Origin: Clostridia bacterium
GTDB lineage: Bacteria > Bacillota > Clostridia > Oscillospirales > CAG-272
NCBI GenBank assembly: GCA_017461825.1
Contig: JAFTXB010000180.1
Location: forward strand, 1-6,043
Direction: 5' to 3'
DNA length: 6,043 bases
The notes beneath the pieces were generated by a model. The model was not told where the DNA came from, searched no databases, and worked only from the letters and a program-made list of their open reading frames with translations. Below are positions 1 to 5,750 of this stretch, piece after piece. The position numbers were made by a program, and so were the translations under genes. Position 1 is the stretch's first letter. The number at the start of each line of letters is the position of its first letter.

Positions 1-5
1 CAGGA

Positions 6-11
6 TATAAT
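6..11 (+). promoter_or_regulatory. -10 box of the antitoxin RNA promoter
   Basis: A perfect TATAAT lies at 6-11 on the plus strand. It points into the convergent antisense RNA of the toxin locus, with an expected transcription start near 17-19. The matching -35 box would fall before base 1 and cannot be seen. The assignment rests on the consensus hexamer and on its position relative to the terminator at 56-101. Confidence 0.6.
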
Positions 12-26
12 AAGAGCTTAGAGGCT

Positions 27-42
27 CCCGGTGACGGTTGCT
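27..42 (+). repeat. Direct repeat, antitoxin copy (pairing segment)
   Basis: CCCGGTGACGGTTGCT matches CCCGTGGGTTTGCT at 296-309 in the same orientation, with one or two small gaps. The two copies are transcribed in opposite directions, so the RNAs can base-pair here. This is the role of the direct repeats in par/Fst-type loci. Confidence 0.5.
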
Positions 43-55
43 TCCTCGATTATCT

Positions 56-101
56 AAAAAAAGATAACCGCACGTGTGGAAGTGGGCGGTTATCTTTTTT
101 T
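56..101. terminator. Bidirectional Rho-independent terminator shared by toxin and antitoxin
   Basis: A near-perfect inverted repeat has arms at 56-71 and 86-101 (core AAGATAACCGC against GCGGTTATCTT) and a loop at 72-85. The outer parts are A-run on the left and T-run on the right, so the hairpin ends in a U-tract in either direction. It can end the antisense RNA on the plus strand and the toxin mRNA on the minus strand. The toxin stop codon (90-92) and its last Lys-Arg codons lie inside the stem. ATAACCGCCC-type stems after such toxins are a familiar feature of this family. Confidence 0.85.
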
Positions 102-188
102 ATTGCAAACGTCAATAACAAGCGCGATAATGGATACGATCAACGCACCCAAAAGGAGAATATCCTGAAGCGTCATGTACATTGGCAT
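90..188 (-). CDS. Putative holin-like toxin, type I toxin-antitoxin small membrane peptide (Hol_Tox family)
   Basis: This is a 32-residue peptide on the minus strand, too short for usual gene callers. It begins MPMYMTLQDILLLG and ends IDVCNKKR. Residues from about 9 to 27 form one uninterrupted hydrophobic stretch (ILLLGALIVSIIALV), followed by a short basic tail, as in small membrane toxins of the Hol_Tox (PF16935) and TxpA/Fst type. In that group overproduced peptide damages the cell membrane and is held off by an antisense RNA. The start at 188 follows a G-rich ribosome binding site (GAGGGG at 194-199) by 5 nt. An in-frame ATG at 182 is the alternative and would give 30 residues with 11 nt spacing. 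The GGTGATGCC-ATG-TA arrangement around the starts is typical of this family. The stop lies inside the terminator at 56-101. A sigma-A promoter at 320-348 and a long structured leader precede it. The family call is from recognition of sequence and layout. Toxicity is not shown by sequence. Confidence 0.8.
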   Translation of the reverse strand: MPMYMTLQDILLLGALIVSIIALVIDVCNKKR

Positions 189-190
189 CA

Positions 191-199
191 CCCCCCCTC
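191..199 (-). promoter_or_regulatory. Toxin ribosome binding site with a seven-G run
   Basis: Read on the minus strand, GAGGGGGGG ends 2 nt before the first ATG (188) and 8 nt before the second (182). The homopolymer makes the exact anti-16S pairing register ambiguous, so either ATG could be served. The run is also the kind of tract whose length can change by slippage. Confidence 0.55.
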
Positions 200-206
200 A
201 AAAATA

Positions 207-240
207 GGGAAGGCTGCTCTCAAAAAGATTGGCACTTCCC
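207..240 (-). promoter_or_regulatory. Leader hairpin just upstream of the toxin start
   Basis: The toxin leader carries GGGAAG (235-240 read on the minus strand) that can pair with CTTCCC (207-212), closing a loop of about 22 nt. It sits 8 nt before the ribosome binding site. In type I toxins such leader structures commonly limit translation. Here the structure is visible but its effect is inferred. Confidence 0.35.
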
Positions 241-285
241 CCATTTTACAGAGAAAGCAACCGCCATTCGTTCCGTGAAACCTCT

Positions 286-300
286 ACGGGAGAAACCCGT
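286..300 (-). promoter_or_regulatory. 5' end hairpin of the toxin mRNA
   Basis: ACGGG at 286-290 pairs with CCCGT at 296-300 around a five-base loop. It lies about 12 nt after the predicted transcription start (near 313) and overlaps the antitoxin-pairing repeat at 296-309. It could be the initial contact point for the antisense RNA or a 5' stability element. Confidence 0.4.
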
Positions 301-309
301 GGGTTTGCT
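296..309 (-). repeat. Direct repeat, toxin leader copy (target of the antisense RNA)
   Basis: The plus-strand sequence CCCGTGGGTTTGCT repeats 27-42 in direct orientation with small gaps. In the toxin mRNA it reads AGCAAACCCACGGG, close to the complement of the antitoxin segment, only a few bases from the mRNA 5' end. Confidence 0.5.
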
Positions 310-319
310 GCCGTATCAT

Positions 320-348
320 AGTATATCATACCCATCGCCGTTTGTCAA
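320..348 (-). promoter_or_regulatory. Sigma-A promoter of the toxin mRNA
   Basis: On the minus strand a perfect TTGACA (343-348) is followed after 17 bp by TATACT (320-325). The expected transcription start is near 312-314. This gives a leader of about 125 nt before the toxin start. Confidence 0.85.
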
Positions 349-350
349 TA

Positions 351-374
351 AACAAAAAAGCCGATCGCTCGGCT
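351..374 (-). terminator. Possible terminator read on the minus strand, between the toxin promoter and the reductase gene
   Basis: AGCCGA (359-364) and TCGGCT (369-374) form a 6 bp stem with a TCGC loop. Read on the minus strand it is followed directly by TTTTTTGTTTATT. It would stop transcripts coming out of the reductase gene antisense strand before they reach the toxin promoter. No minus-strand gene is visible upstream of it, so its job is unclear. In the plus direction the hairpin would sit in the reductase leader and has no clean T-run. Confidence 0.4.
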
Positions 375-403
375 GAACTATTTTATTGTAGGAGAGTTTG
401 ATC

Positions 404-1192
404 ATGATACTCGTTACAGGTGCAACAGGCTTTGTTGGGCACAAGCTCATGGAAATGTGTCGGGATACCGTTGCCTGCCCGTCCTTGCGCGGCTCGACCG
501 AGGAGGATATCAAGCGGATCGTGGAGGAAAGCGGCGCGGATACCATTGTGCATACCGCCGCGATCTCGGATATGGGGATGTGTGAGGCAGACCCCGAGGC
601 ATCGTATCTTGCCAACGTGCAGATCCCGATCTTTTTGGCACGCGCCGCAAAGCAGAAAAAGCTGATCTGCTTCAGCTCGGATCAGGTCTACAACGGTGCG
701 GACGGGGAAGGTCCCTATTCGGAAGATGCGGTAAAACCAATCAACGTATATGCCAAGCACAAGCTGGAAATGGAACAGCGCGTTTTGGAGATCGCCCCCG
801 ACGCCGTGATGCTGCGCGCCGAGTGGATGTACGATCATTACCTGAAAAAATCCAACTATTTTATGAATATCTTAAACGCAGCCGACACGGTTCGCTTCAG
901 CTCCCGTCAATTCAGGGGTATCACATACCTCAAGGAAGTGGCGGAAAACATGGAGCGGGTGATCCGTCTGCCCGGTGGGGCATACAACTTTGGAAGTGAA
1001 ACGGAAAAATCGATGTATGAGATCACCCGAGGTTTTTTAGAGCTTCTCGGCAAGGATCTGCGTCTTGAGGACGCGCCCCCGAGGCACAATCTGTGGATGG
1101 ACTGTGAAAAAGCGAAACGGTTTGGTGTGACCTTCAGTACCGCCGAGGAGGGACTTGTGCGGTGCGCCGCCGATTACGGGCTGCTCCATTGA
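404..1192 (+). CDS. RmlD-like NAD(P)-dependent sugar-nucleotide reductase (extended SDR superfamily)
   Basis: The product has 262 residues, a little shorter than typical RmlD (about 280-300). The N-terminal Rossmann motif TGATGFVG (residues 5-12) binds the dinucleotide. HTAA (50-53), SSDQVY (91-96) and the catalytic YAKHK (Tyr116 to Lys120, YxxxK) follow in the order expected for dTDP-4-dehydrorhamnose reductase-like proteins (RmlD substrate-binding family). The C-terminal part from about 170 (FRGITYLKEVAE, then GAYNFGSE near 200) fits the small substrate domain. RmlD itself makes dTDP-L-rhamnose, but no rmlA, rmlB or rmlC is next to this gene, so the substrate is open; related members include the MAT2B and spore-coat SpsK types. 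The ATG at 404 is preferred to the in-frame TTG at 398 because AGGAG (390-394) is 9 nt upstream of it. The gene stands alone, with the divergent toxin promoter on its left and the mrnC promoter on its right. No clear promoter of its own was found. Confidence 0.85.
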   Translation: MILVTGATGFVGHKLMEMCRDTVACPSLRGSTEEDIKRIVEESGADTIVHTAAISDMGMCEADPEASYLANVQIPIFLARAAKQKKLICFSSDQVYNGADGEGPYSEDAVKPINVYAKHKLEMEQRVLEIAPDAVMLRAEWMYDHYLKKSNYFMNILNAADTVRFSSRQFRGITYLKEVAENMERVIRLPGGAYNFGSETEKSMYEITRGFLELLGKDLRLEDAPPRHNLWMDCEKAKRFGVTFSTAEEGLVRCAADYGLLH

Positions 1193-1221
1193 CCGTTTGA
1201 AGCGCATTTTTTCGTTTTCTC

Positions 1222-1250
1222 TTGCTTTTTCTTTTCAAATCGTTTATAAT
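1222..1250 (+). promoter_or_regulatory. Sigma-A promoter of mrnC
   Basis: TTGCTT (1222-1227) and a perfect TATAAT (1245-1250) are separated by 17 bp. The expected start is near 1257, about 30 nt before the mrnC ATG. It lies in the gap after the reductase stop and suggests the RNase is transcribed independently. Confidence 0.75.
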
Positions 1251-1287
1251 AGTATGGAATAAGAAGCCTCTGTCAAAGGAGAAACAC

Positions 1288-1686
1288 ATGACAACACCAA
1301 TTGACATCCGTGAGATCAGCGTGCCCGCGCTGGCATATCTGGGCGACTGTGTGATCGAGCTTTGCGTGCGTCGCTATTTGGTAACAGAGCTCGGGCTCTC
1401 GACCTCGGCGCATCTTAATGAAAAAGCTTTGGACTACGTTAGGGCACCCATGCAAGCCGAGGCGATGAAACACATTCTGCCGCACCTCACCGACGAAGAA
1501 GCGGCATATTTTCGCCGCGGCAGAAATATGGGACATTCCAGCGTTCCAAAGCGCGCATCGGTTAGCGAATACCGCACCGCCACAGGCATGGAAACGCTTT
1601 TCGGATACCTCCACCTCACAGGGCAGACCGACCGCATCAACACGCTGTTTTCGATCGCCTATGGGATCGACCTCGCAGAAAAGTAG
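1288..1686 (+). CDS. mrnC: Mini-ribonuclease 3
   Basis: The product has 132 residues, the usual size of Mini-III (about 125-145), and consists only of an RNase III catalytic domain without a double-stranded-RNA-binding domain. Motifs in order are ALAYLGDCVIEL (residues 14-25, with the catalytic Asp20), the RRGRN signature (76-80), a conserved K/Y stretch (PKRASVSEY, 87-95) and ATGMETLFGYLHL (98-110), where Glu102 matches the second catalytic acid of RNase III domains. In Bacillus subtilis this dimeric, metal-dependent cytoplasmic enzyme matures 23S rRNA by trimming the paired ends of its precursor. AAGGAG (1276-1281) lies 6 nt before the ATG at 1288. A longer reading upstream from 1222 would overlap the promoter and is rejected. 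In many Bacillota the gene follows cysS or precedes rlmB. Neither is here, and the gene appears to be a single unit with its own promoter. Confidence 0.93.
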   Translation: MTTPIDIREISVPALAYLGDCVIELCVRRYLVTELGLSTSAHLNEKALDYVRAPMQAEAMKHILPHLTDEEAAYFRRGRNMGHSSVPKRASVSEYRTATGMETLFGYLHLTGQTDRINTLFSIAYGIDLAEK

Positions 1687-1698
1687 GGGCGCGTTTTT

Positions 1699-1753
1699 GT
1701 GGGGAACTTTTATTAAAAGTTCCCCACACCCCTCAAAACTTTCATAAAAGGTG
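1699..1753. repeat. Dispersed two-hairpin repeat, copy 1
   Basis: Immediately after mrnC, GTGGGGAACTTTTA (1699-1712) and TAAAAGTTCCCCAC (1714-1727) form an almost perfect palindrome. It is followed by ACCCCTCAAAACTTTCATAAAAGG. The same two-part sequence occurs in reverse orientation at 5992-6043, with a diverged relative at 5428-5512. The hairpin could end mrnC transcripts, but no T-run follows on the plus strand, so it is better described as a repeat element than as a standard terminator. Confidence 0.7.
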
Positions 1754-1873
1754 TCACCTCTTTATTCAATCGTTTTATACAACCAACAAAGTCAAATCGT
1801 ACATGGAAAATCGGTGGCGTTTGTTTTAAAATAGACACAGTACGAGAAAAATTTGCTCAAAAGGAGTAAAGCC

Positions 1874-4195
1874 ATGAGAGAAAAGCTGTTATTTGACGGT
1901 GGGTGGATGTTCCACCGCGGCGATCTCAAGCCCGAGTGGCCCACGCACAAAACGATCGCTTATCGCAGTGCCAAGACCGAGCGCTATCTGATCGGTCCCG
2001 CAGCGCAAAATTATCATATTACCGATGGGCATCTCTTTGCCACCAGCAAAAAGGAGTTTAAATCCGAAAACTGGCAGGCGGTGGAGCTTCCGCACGACTA
2101 TATGGCGGGGGACGAGCCCGATCCCGCTTACAATCAGGCATTGGGATTTTGCAAATACGACAACGCATGGTACGTCAAGCGTTTTGAATTGCCTGCCGAG
2201 GACAAGGGACGGCGTTTGACGCTCTTGTTTGACGGTGTTGCCACCTATGCAACCGTCATGCTCAACGGCTGTCTCCTAAAGCACAATTTCTGCGGCTATA
2301 CGCCGTTTGAGGTCGATATTACCGACATGGCAAAATACGGCGAGGAGAACGTTATTTCGGTCTACGTAAACACCGAGCAGCACGAGGGCTGGTGGTACGA
2401 GGGTGCGGGCATTTACCGCCACGTATGGCTGATCAAGACCGACCCCGTTGCCGTTGATCTGTGGGGGGCTTACGTACGCCCCGAGCAGCTTTCCGAAACG
2501 AATTGGCGCGCCGCCACCGAGGTGACGGTCCGCAACGATACGCAAACTCGCAAAAGCGTGCGTGTTTTGTGCGAGCTCCTTGATGCCGACGGACAGGTGC
2601 TGGCAGAGGCATCTGCCGCCCGTCTGATCCCGTGGCGCGAAAAAAGTACGCTTACCTGCAATCTCGACGTGACCTCTCCCAGACTGTGGTCGCCCGATGA
2701 CCCCTATCAGCACACGGTGCGTGTGACGGTCTATTGCGGGAAACGCGTCACAGACGTTTACGAAACACGCTTTGGGTTCCGTGTCATTCGCGTTGACAAG
2801 GACGAAGGGCTGTTTATCAATGGCAAAAACTACACCATCAAGGGCGTATGCGCGCACGAAAACTGCGGCTATACCGGAAAAGCCGTGCCCGATAACATTC
2901 AGCGCTACCGTGTTAAAATGCTCCGTGAGATGGGTGCCAACGGCTACCGCACGGCACACTATCCGCATTCCGAGGCCATGATGGACGCCCTGGATGAAAA
3001 CGGGTTTATCGTGATGAACGAAACTCGCTGGTTTGAGTCTACCGATGAGGGCAAGGAGCAGCTTTCCACCCTCGTCCGCCGCGATCGCAACCGCCCGTCG
3101 GTCATCTTTTGGTCGATCGGAAACGAGGAGCCGCACGCCTGCACCGAGCAGGGCGTTCGCATTTGCCGCTCGCTGGTGCCGCTGGTCAAAAAGCTGGACT
3201 CCTCGCGCCCTGTTATGACCGCCGTTACACACTCTGCCGCCATCGTATTCGATGAGGTGGACGTGGTTGGAACCAACTACCTTTGGAAGCACATCGACAA
3301 CATCCGCGCCAAAACACCGCACAAGCCCTTTGTGTCGTCCGAATGCGGCGCCACGGGAACCACGCGCGGCTGGTATTACGACGACGATCCCATGCGTGGA
3401 TTTATCAACGCCTACGATCACGATACCAACACGGCGTTTATCAGCCGTGAAAACACCTGGAAACGCCTGATGTCCTATCCTTGGATGATGGGCGGCTACC
3501 AGTGGACGGGCTTTGAGTACCGCGGCGAGGCTATGTGGCCGCGTCTCTGCTCGCAAAGCGGTGCGATCGACCTTTATTTGCAAAAAAAGGACGCCTTCTA
3601 TCAAAACCGCTCGCATTGGTCGGATGAGCCGATGGTGCATCTGCTGCCCCATTGGAATTTCCGAGGCCGCGAGGGCGAGCCGATTCGCGTATTTGCCTAC
3701 ACCAATCAGCCCGAAGCCGAGCTCTTCCTCAACGGCGTCAGCATGGGGAAGGTGGAGATCGAGCGCTTTGGACACGGTGAATGGAGCGTTCCTTATGCCG
3801 CAGGCAAATTAGAGGTACGCGCCGGAAAGAACGGTGAGGTGCTTGCAACCGACGTGCGCGTAACCACGGGAAAAGCCGCATCGCTCAAGCTGATCCTTGA
3901 CACAGAGGATGTCCGTTGCGGAGATACCGCCATTGTGACCTGCGTAGCCCTTGACGAAAACGGCATTGAAGTGCCCGATGCCTGCCCCACCGTCTCCTTT
4001 ATGGCGGGCGGCGCGGCAAAGGTCTATTCCACGGGCGGCGCGGTAAATGACCATGTTTCCATCTTTTCACCCGATCGCAAAATGTGGATGGGACGTGTTG
4101 GCGTTGCGCTCAAGCTTGCCGCCGAATCCGGCACCTGCAAGGTCTACGCCACCTCCGAGGGGCTTACCTCCGCTGCGCTGACGTTTGAAATTTAA
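1874..4195 (+). CDS. Glycoside hydrolase family 2 (beta-galactosidase/beta-glucuronidase type) with DUF4982 and C-terminal Ig-like domain
   Basis: The protein has 773 residues. Domains in order are the GH2 jelly-roll sugar-binding domain (about 1-190, ending in the hallmark GWWYEGAGIYRHVWL at 172-186), the GH2 Ig-like domain (about 195-303), the TIM barrel (about 305-575), DUF4982 (about 585-650, HWNFRGREGEPIRVFAYTN then AELFLNG) and a C-terminal Ig-like domain (about 668-770). In the barrel, GANGYRTAHYPHS (354-366) is the family signature. Asn417-Glu418 in SIGNEE is the acid/base pair. Glu490 in FVSSECGA is the expected nucleophile. It should hydrolyse beta-linked galactosides, glucuronides or related sugars with retention, but the exact sugar cannot be read from sequence. 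No signal peptide is present, so it probably acts in the cytoplasm on imported oligosaccharides. No transporter or regulator is nearby. The ATG at 1874 is chosen because AAGGAG (1861-1866) lies 7 nt before it; the in-frame TTG at 1853 has no such site. No convincing promoter was seen in the 130-base gap upstream. Confidence 0.92.
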   Translation: MREKLLFDGGWMFHRGDLKPEWPTHKTIAYRSAKTERYLIGPAAQNYHITDGHLFATSKKEFKSENWQAVELPHDYMAGDEPDPAYNQALGFCKYDNAWYVKRFELPAEDKGRRLTLLFDGVATYATVMLNGCLLKHNFCGYTPFEVDITDMAKYGEENVISVYVNTEQHEGWWYEGAGIYRHVWLIKTDPVAVDLWGAYVRPEQLSETNWRAATEVTVRNDTQTRKSVRVLCELLDADGQVLAEASAARLIPWREKSTLTCNLDVTSPRLWSPDDPYQHTVRVTVYCGKRVTDVYETRFGFRVIRVDKDEGLFINGKNYTIKGVCAHENCGYTGKAVPDNIQRYRVKMLREMGANGYRTAHYPHSEAMMDALDENGFIVMNETRWFESTDEGKEQLSTLVRRDRNRPSVIFWSIGNEEPHACTEQGVRICRSLVPLVKKLDSSRPVMTAVTHSAAIVFDEVDVVGTNYLWKHIDNIRAKTPHKPFVSSECGATGTTRGWYYDDDPMRGFINAYDHDTNTAFISRENTWKRLMSYPWMMGGYQWTGFEYRGEAMWPRLCSQSGAIDLYLQKKDAFYQNRSHWSDEPMVHLLPHWNFRGREGEPIRVFAYTNQPEAELFLNGVSMGKVEIERFGHGEWSVPYAAGKLEVRAGKNGEVLATDVRVTTGKAASLKLILDTEDVRCGDTAIVTCVALDENGIEVPDACPTVSFMAGGAAKVYSTGGAVNDHVSIFSPDRKMWMGRVGVALKLAAESGTCKVYATSEGLTSAALTFEI

Positions 4196-4205
4196 TAAAC
4201 AAAAT

Positions 4206-4236
4206 GGGAGACCGCACCATACCGGAGCGGTCTCCC
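4206..4236. terminator. Bidirectional terminator between the convergent GH2 and fucO-like genes
   Basis: GGGAGACCGC (4206-4215) and GCGGTCTCCC (4227-4236) form a perfect 10 bp stem with an 11-base loop, lying 10 bases after the GH2 stop and 13 bases beyond the dehydrogenase stop. On the minus strand it is followed by ATTTTGTTTATT, a fair T-rich tail. On the plus strand only TAAATTTATGAATTT follows. It most likely ends both transcripts, better for the dehydrogenase. Confidence 0.8.
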
Positions 4237-4249
4237 TAAATTTATGAAT

Positions 4250-5395
4250 TTACAGCAACGCTTTGTAAAGCGCGATGATGTCCTCCAGAGTGGGATCCTT
4301 GGGGTTTCCGGGACGGCATGCGTCTGCCATTGCCGATTCGGCGAGGAATTGAATGTCCTCTTCCTTTGCGATGTCCTTGAGGTCGGCGGGAATTCCAACG
4401 TCTGCCGAAAGCTGCTTTACAGCGTCAACAGCCGCGCGGCGGTATTCCTCCTGCGTCATCTTTTCGGTGCCCTCAACGCCCATTGCCTTTGCAATGTCGC
4501 GGTATTTTTCACCCGTTGCGGGTGCGTTGTATTCCATAACGGTGGGGAGCAGGATCGCGTTTGCAACACCGTGGGGAGTATCGTAAACAGCGCCCAGCGA
4601 GTGAGCCATCGAGTGCACGATGCCAAGTCCTACGTTGGAGAAGCCCATGCCGGCAATGTACTGTCCCAATGCCATGCCCTCTCTGCCCTCGGGCGTGTTT
4701 GCAACCGCGCCGCGCAGGCTCTTTGCGATCAGCTCGATCGCCTTGAGGTGGAACATATCGGTCATTTCCCACGCGCCCTTTGTGATGTAACCCTCAATTG
4801 CGTGCGTCAAAGCGTCCATACCCGTTGCTGCGGTCAGACCCTTGGGCATGGTGCTCATCATGTCGGAGTCAATGATGGCAACCACGGGAATATCGTGCAC
4901 GTCCACGCAAACAAACTTGCGCTTCTTTTCCACGTCGGTGATGACGTAGTTGATGGTGACCTCGGCTGCTGTGCCCGCCGTGGTGGGGATGGCAATGATC
5001 GGAACCGACGGATTTTTGGTGGGTGCTACGCCCTCGAGGCTTCTTACATCAGCAAACTCGGGGTTTGCAATGATGATGCCGATCGCCTTGCAGGTATCCA
5101 TGGACGAGCCGCCGCCAATGGCAATGAGATAGTCCGCGCCGCTCTTTTTGTAAGCTTCAACGCCGTTCTGTACATTTTCGATCGTGGGATTTGCCTTGAT
5201 GTCCGAAAAGACCTCGTAAGGCAGTCCCGCGCCGTCCAGTACATCAAGTACCTTCTTTGCCACGCCAAACTTGATCAAATCGGGGTCGGTGCAAACAAGC
5301 GCCTTCGAAAGACCTCTGTTCTTTACCTCGCCTACGATCTCCTTGATCGAGCCCGCGCCGTGATAAGACGTTTCATTCAAAATAATTCTTGACAT
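4250..5395 (-). CDS. fucO: Lactaldehyde reductase / L-1,2-propanediol oxidoreductase (iron-containing alcohol dehydrogenase)
   Basis: The product has 381 residues against about 382 for Escherichia coli FucO, and it is collinear with that protein over its whole length. Long blocks are shared or nearly so, for example NPEFADVRSLEG (111-122), IPTTAGTAAEVTINYVITD (136-154), THAIEGYIT (197-205), ALGQYIAGMGFSNVGLG (242-258) and PHGVANAILLP (274-284). GGGSSMD (94-100) is the nucleotide-binding loop. The iron ligands Asp194, His198, His261 and His275 are all present. Asp37 sits where FucO has the aspartate that favours NADH. The enzyme reduces L-lactaldehyde from fucose or rhamnose breakdown to 1,2-propanediol in the cytoplasm, regenerating NAD+. 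Neighbouring fucose or rhamnose genes are absent, so a more general diol or alcohol role is possible. AGGAG (5403-5407) lies 7 nt before the ATG. No clear promoter was recognised; the upstream region carries the hairpin repeat at 5428-5512. The gene converges with the GH2 gene. Confidence 0.93.
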   Translation of the reverse strand: MSRIILNETSYHGAGSIKEIVGEVKNRGLSKALVCTDPDLIKFGVAKKVLDVLDGAGLPYEVFSDIKANPTIENVQNGVEAYKKSGADYLIAIGGGSSMDTCKAIGIIIANPEFADVRSLEGVAPTKNPSVPIIAIPTTAGTAAEVTINYVITDVEKKRKFVCVDVHDIPVVAIIDSDMMSTMPKGLTAATGMDALTHAIEGYITKGAWEMTDMFHLKAIELIAKSLRGAVANTPEGREGMALGQYIAGMGFSNVGLGIVHSMAHSLGAVYDTPHGVANAILLPTVMEYNAPATGEKYRDIAKAMGVEGTEKMTQEEYRRAAVDAVKQLSADVGIPADLKDIAKEEDIQFLAESAMADACRPGNPKDPTLEDIIALYKALL

Positions 5396-5427
5396 TGTGT
5401 TTCTCCTTTTTTGTTTATGTTTTTTTC

Positions 5428-5512
5428 GTGGGGTAAGGACCTTTAAACTGAAAATGGACCTTCCCCCACACCCCCATCTCCAAAACCTTTTACAAAAAAG
5501 GGTTTTTGGGGG
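5428..5512. repeat. Dispersed two-hairpin repeat, diverged copy 2
   Basis: The first hairpin pairs GTGGGGTAAGGACC (5428-5441) with GGACCTTCCCCCAC (5456-5469), with two mismatches. It is followed by CCCCCATCTCCAAAACC, which can pair with AAAGGGTTTTTGGGGG (about 5497-5512) as a second hairpin. The order, a GTGGGG-type palindrome then a C-run with CAAAAC, is that of copy 1 at 1699-1753, but the stem bases differ. It lies in the 5' region of the fucO-like gene, about 33 bases from its start, so it would be in the leader or promoter region. Confidence 0.55.
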
Positions 5513-5585
5513 AATTTTTTAGAGAGTGTGGAGCCATATTGTATGGCATTTGTATGGGCATGCATCGCACGTCCGTTTGTATTGC

Positions 5586-5597
5586 GGTATGCGTTTG
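5586..5597 (+). repeat. 12-base direct repeat, first copy
   Basis: GGTATGCGTTTG is repeated exactly at 5808-5819. Each copy directly precedes a TGTAGGGG-type element (the ones at 5601 and 5821), suggesting it belongs to the edge of the element or to a duplicated target. Confidence 0.5.
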
Positions 5598-5600
5598 CTT

Positions 5601-5708
5601 TTTGTAGGGGCTGGCGTAGCGAAGCGACACGAGCGTAATGAATGACATCACGGTGTGATTTCAGAACGCGAGTGTGACCGAGCCACAGTGAGAACTCGAC
5701 AGCCCGTA
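5601..5708 (+). repeat. TGTAGGGG-type element, long form
   Basis: The element begins TTTGTAGGGGCTG and ends CTCGACAGCCCGTAA. GGGCTG (5608-5613) is complementary to CAGCCC (5700-5705), so the ends close a stem around about 86 bases. Inside, ATCACGGTGTGAT can form a small hairpin near 5648-5660. The ends match those of the short elements at 5751-5781 and 5821-5852, which lie in the opposite orientation. No transposase is nearby, so if mobile it would be a non-autonomous, MITE-like unit. Confidence 0.55.
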
Positions 5709-5750
5709 AACAAACGTGTATATCGTATGATGTGGCTATAAATCCATCGT

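Larger units (their letters stand above)
18..101 (+). ncRNA. Antisense RNA antitoxin of a type I toxin-antitoxin locus
   Basis: This is a predicted untranslated RNA of about 85 nt that starts just after the TATAAT at 6-11 and ends in the terminator at 56-101. It converges on the toxin gene (90-188, minus) and overlaps its stop codon and 3' end, so the two RNAs are fully complementary over the terminator. A second contact is visible: bases 27-42 (CCCGGTGACGGTTGCT) recur with small gaps at 296-309 (CCCGTGGGTTTGCT). Because the toxin is read from the other strand, this makes the antitoxin 5' part complementary to the toxin mRNA leader. The 5' end can fold with GAGG (21-24) against CCTC (44-47), leaving the pairing segment in the loop. 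The layout matches the par/Fst and Hol_Tox type I loci, where the antisense RNA blocks toxin translation. The start and size are inferred, and no transcript data are available. Confidence 0.62.

Noticed and set aside
182..376. Plus-strand open frame of 64 codons at the toxin leader
   Set aside because: It is antisense to the toxin leader and promoter and has no ribosome binding site. The minus-strand toxin unit explains the region.
1821..1832. TTTTAAAAT as a -10 box for the GH2 gene
   Set aside because: The -10-like TAAAAT has no acceptable -35 about 17 bp upstream, so no promoter is called.
2276..3775. Minus-strand open frame of about 499 codons inside the GH2 gene
   Set aside because: It is a shadow frame of a GC-rich coding sequence. 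The plus strand carries the full GH2 domain set and catalytic residues.
4244..5392. Long plus-strand open frame of 382 codons opposite the dehydrogenase
   Set aside because: It is the mirror of the fucO-like gene. Its translation is rich in Cys, His and Arg with no recognisable motif, whereas the minus strand matches FucO along its whole length.
5540..5546. TACAAT-like hexamer on the minus strand as a fucO promoter
   Set aside because: It lies far from the gene, on the other side of a hairpin repeat, and lacks a matching -35 box.
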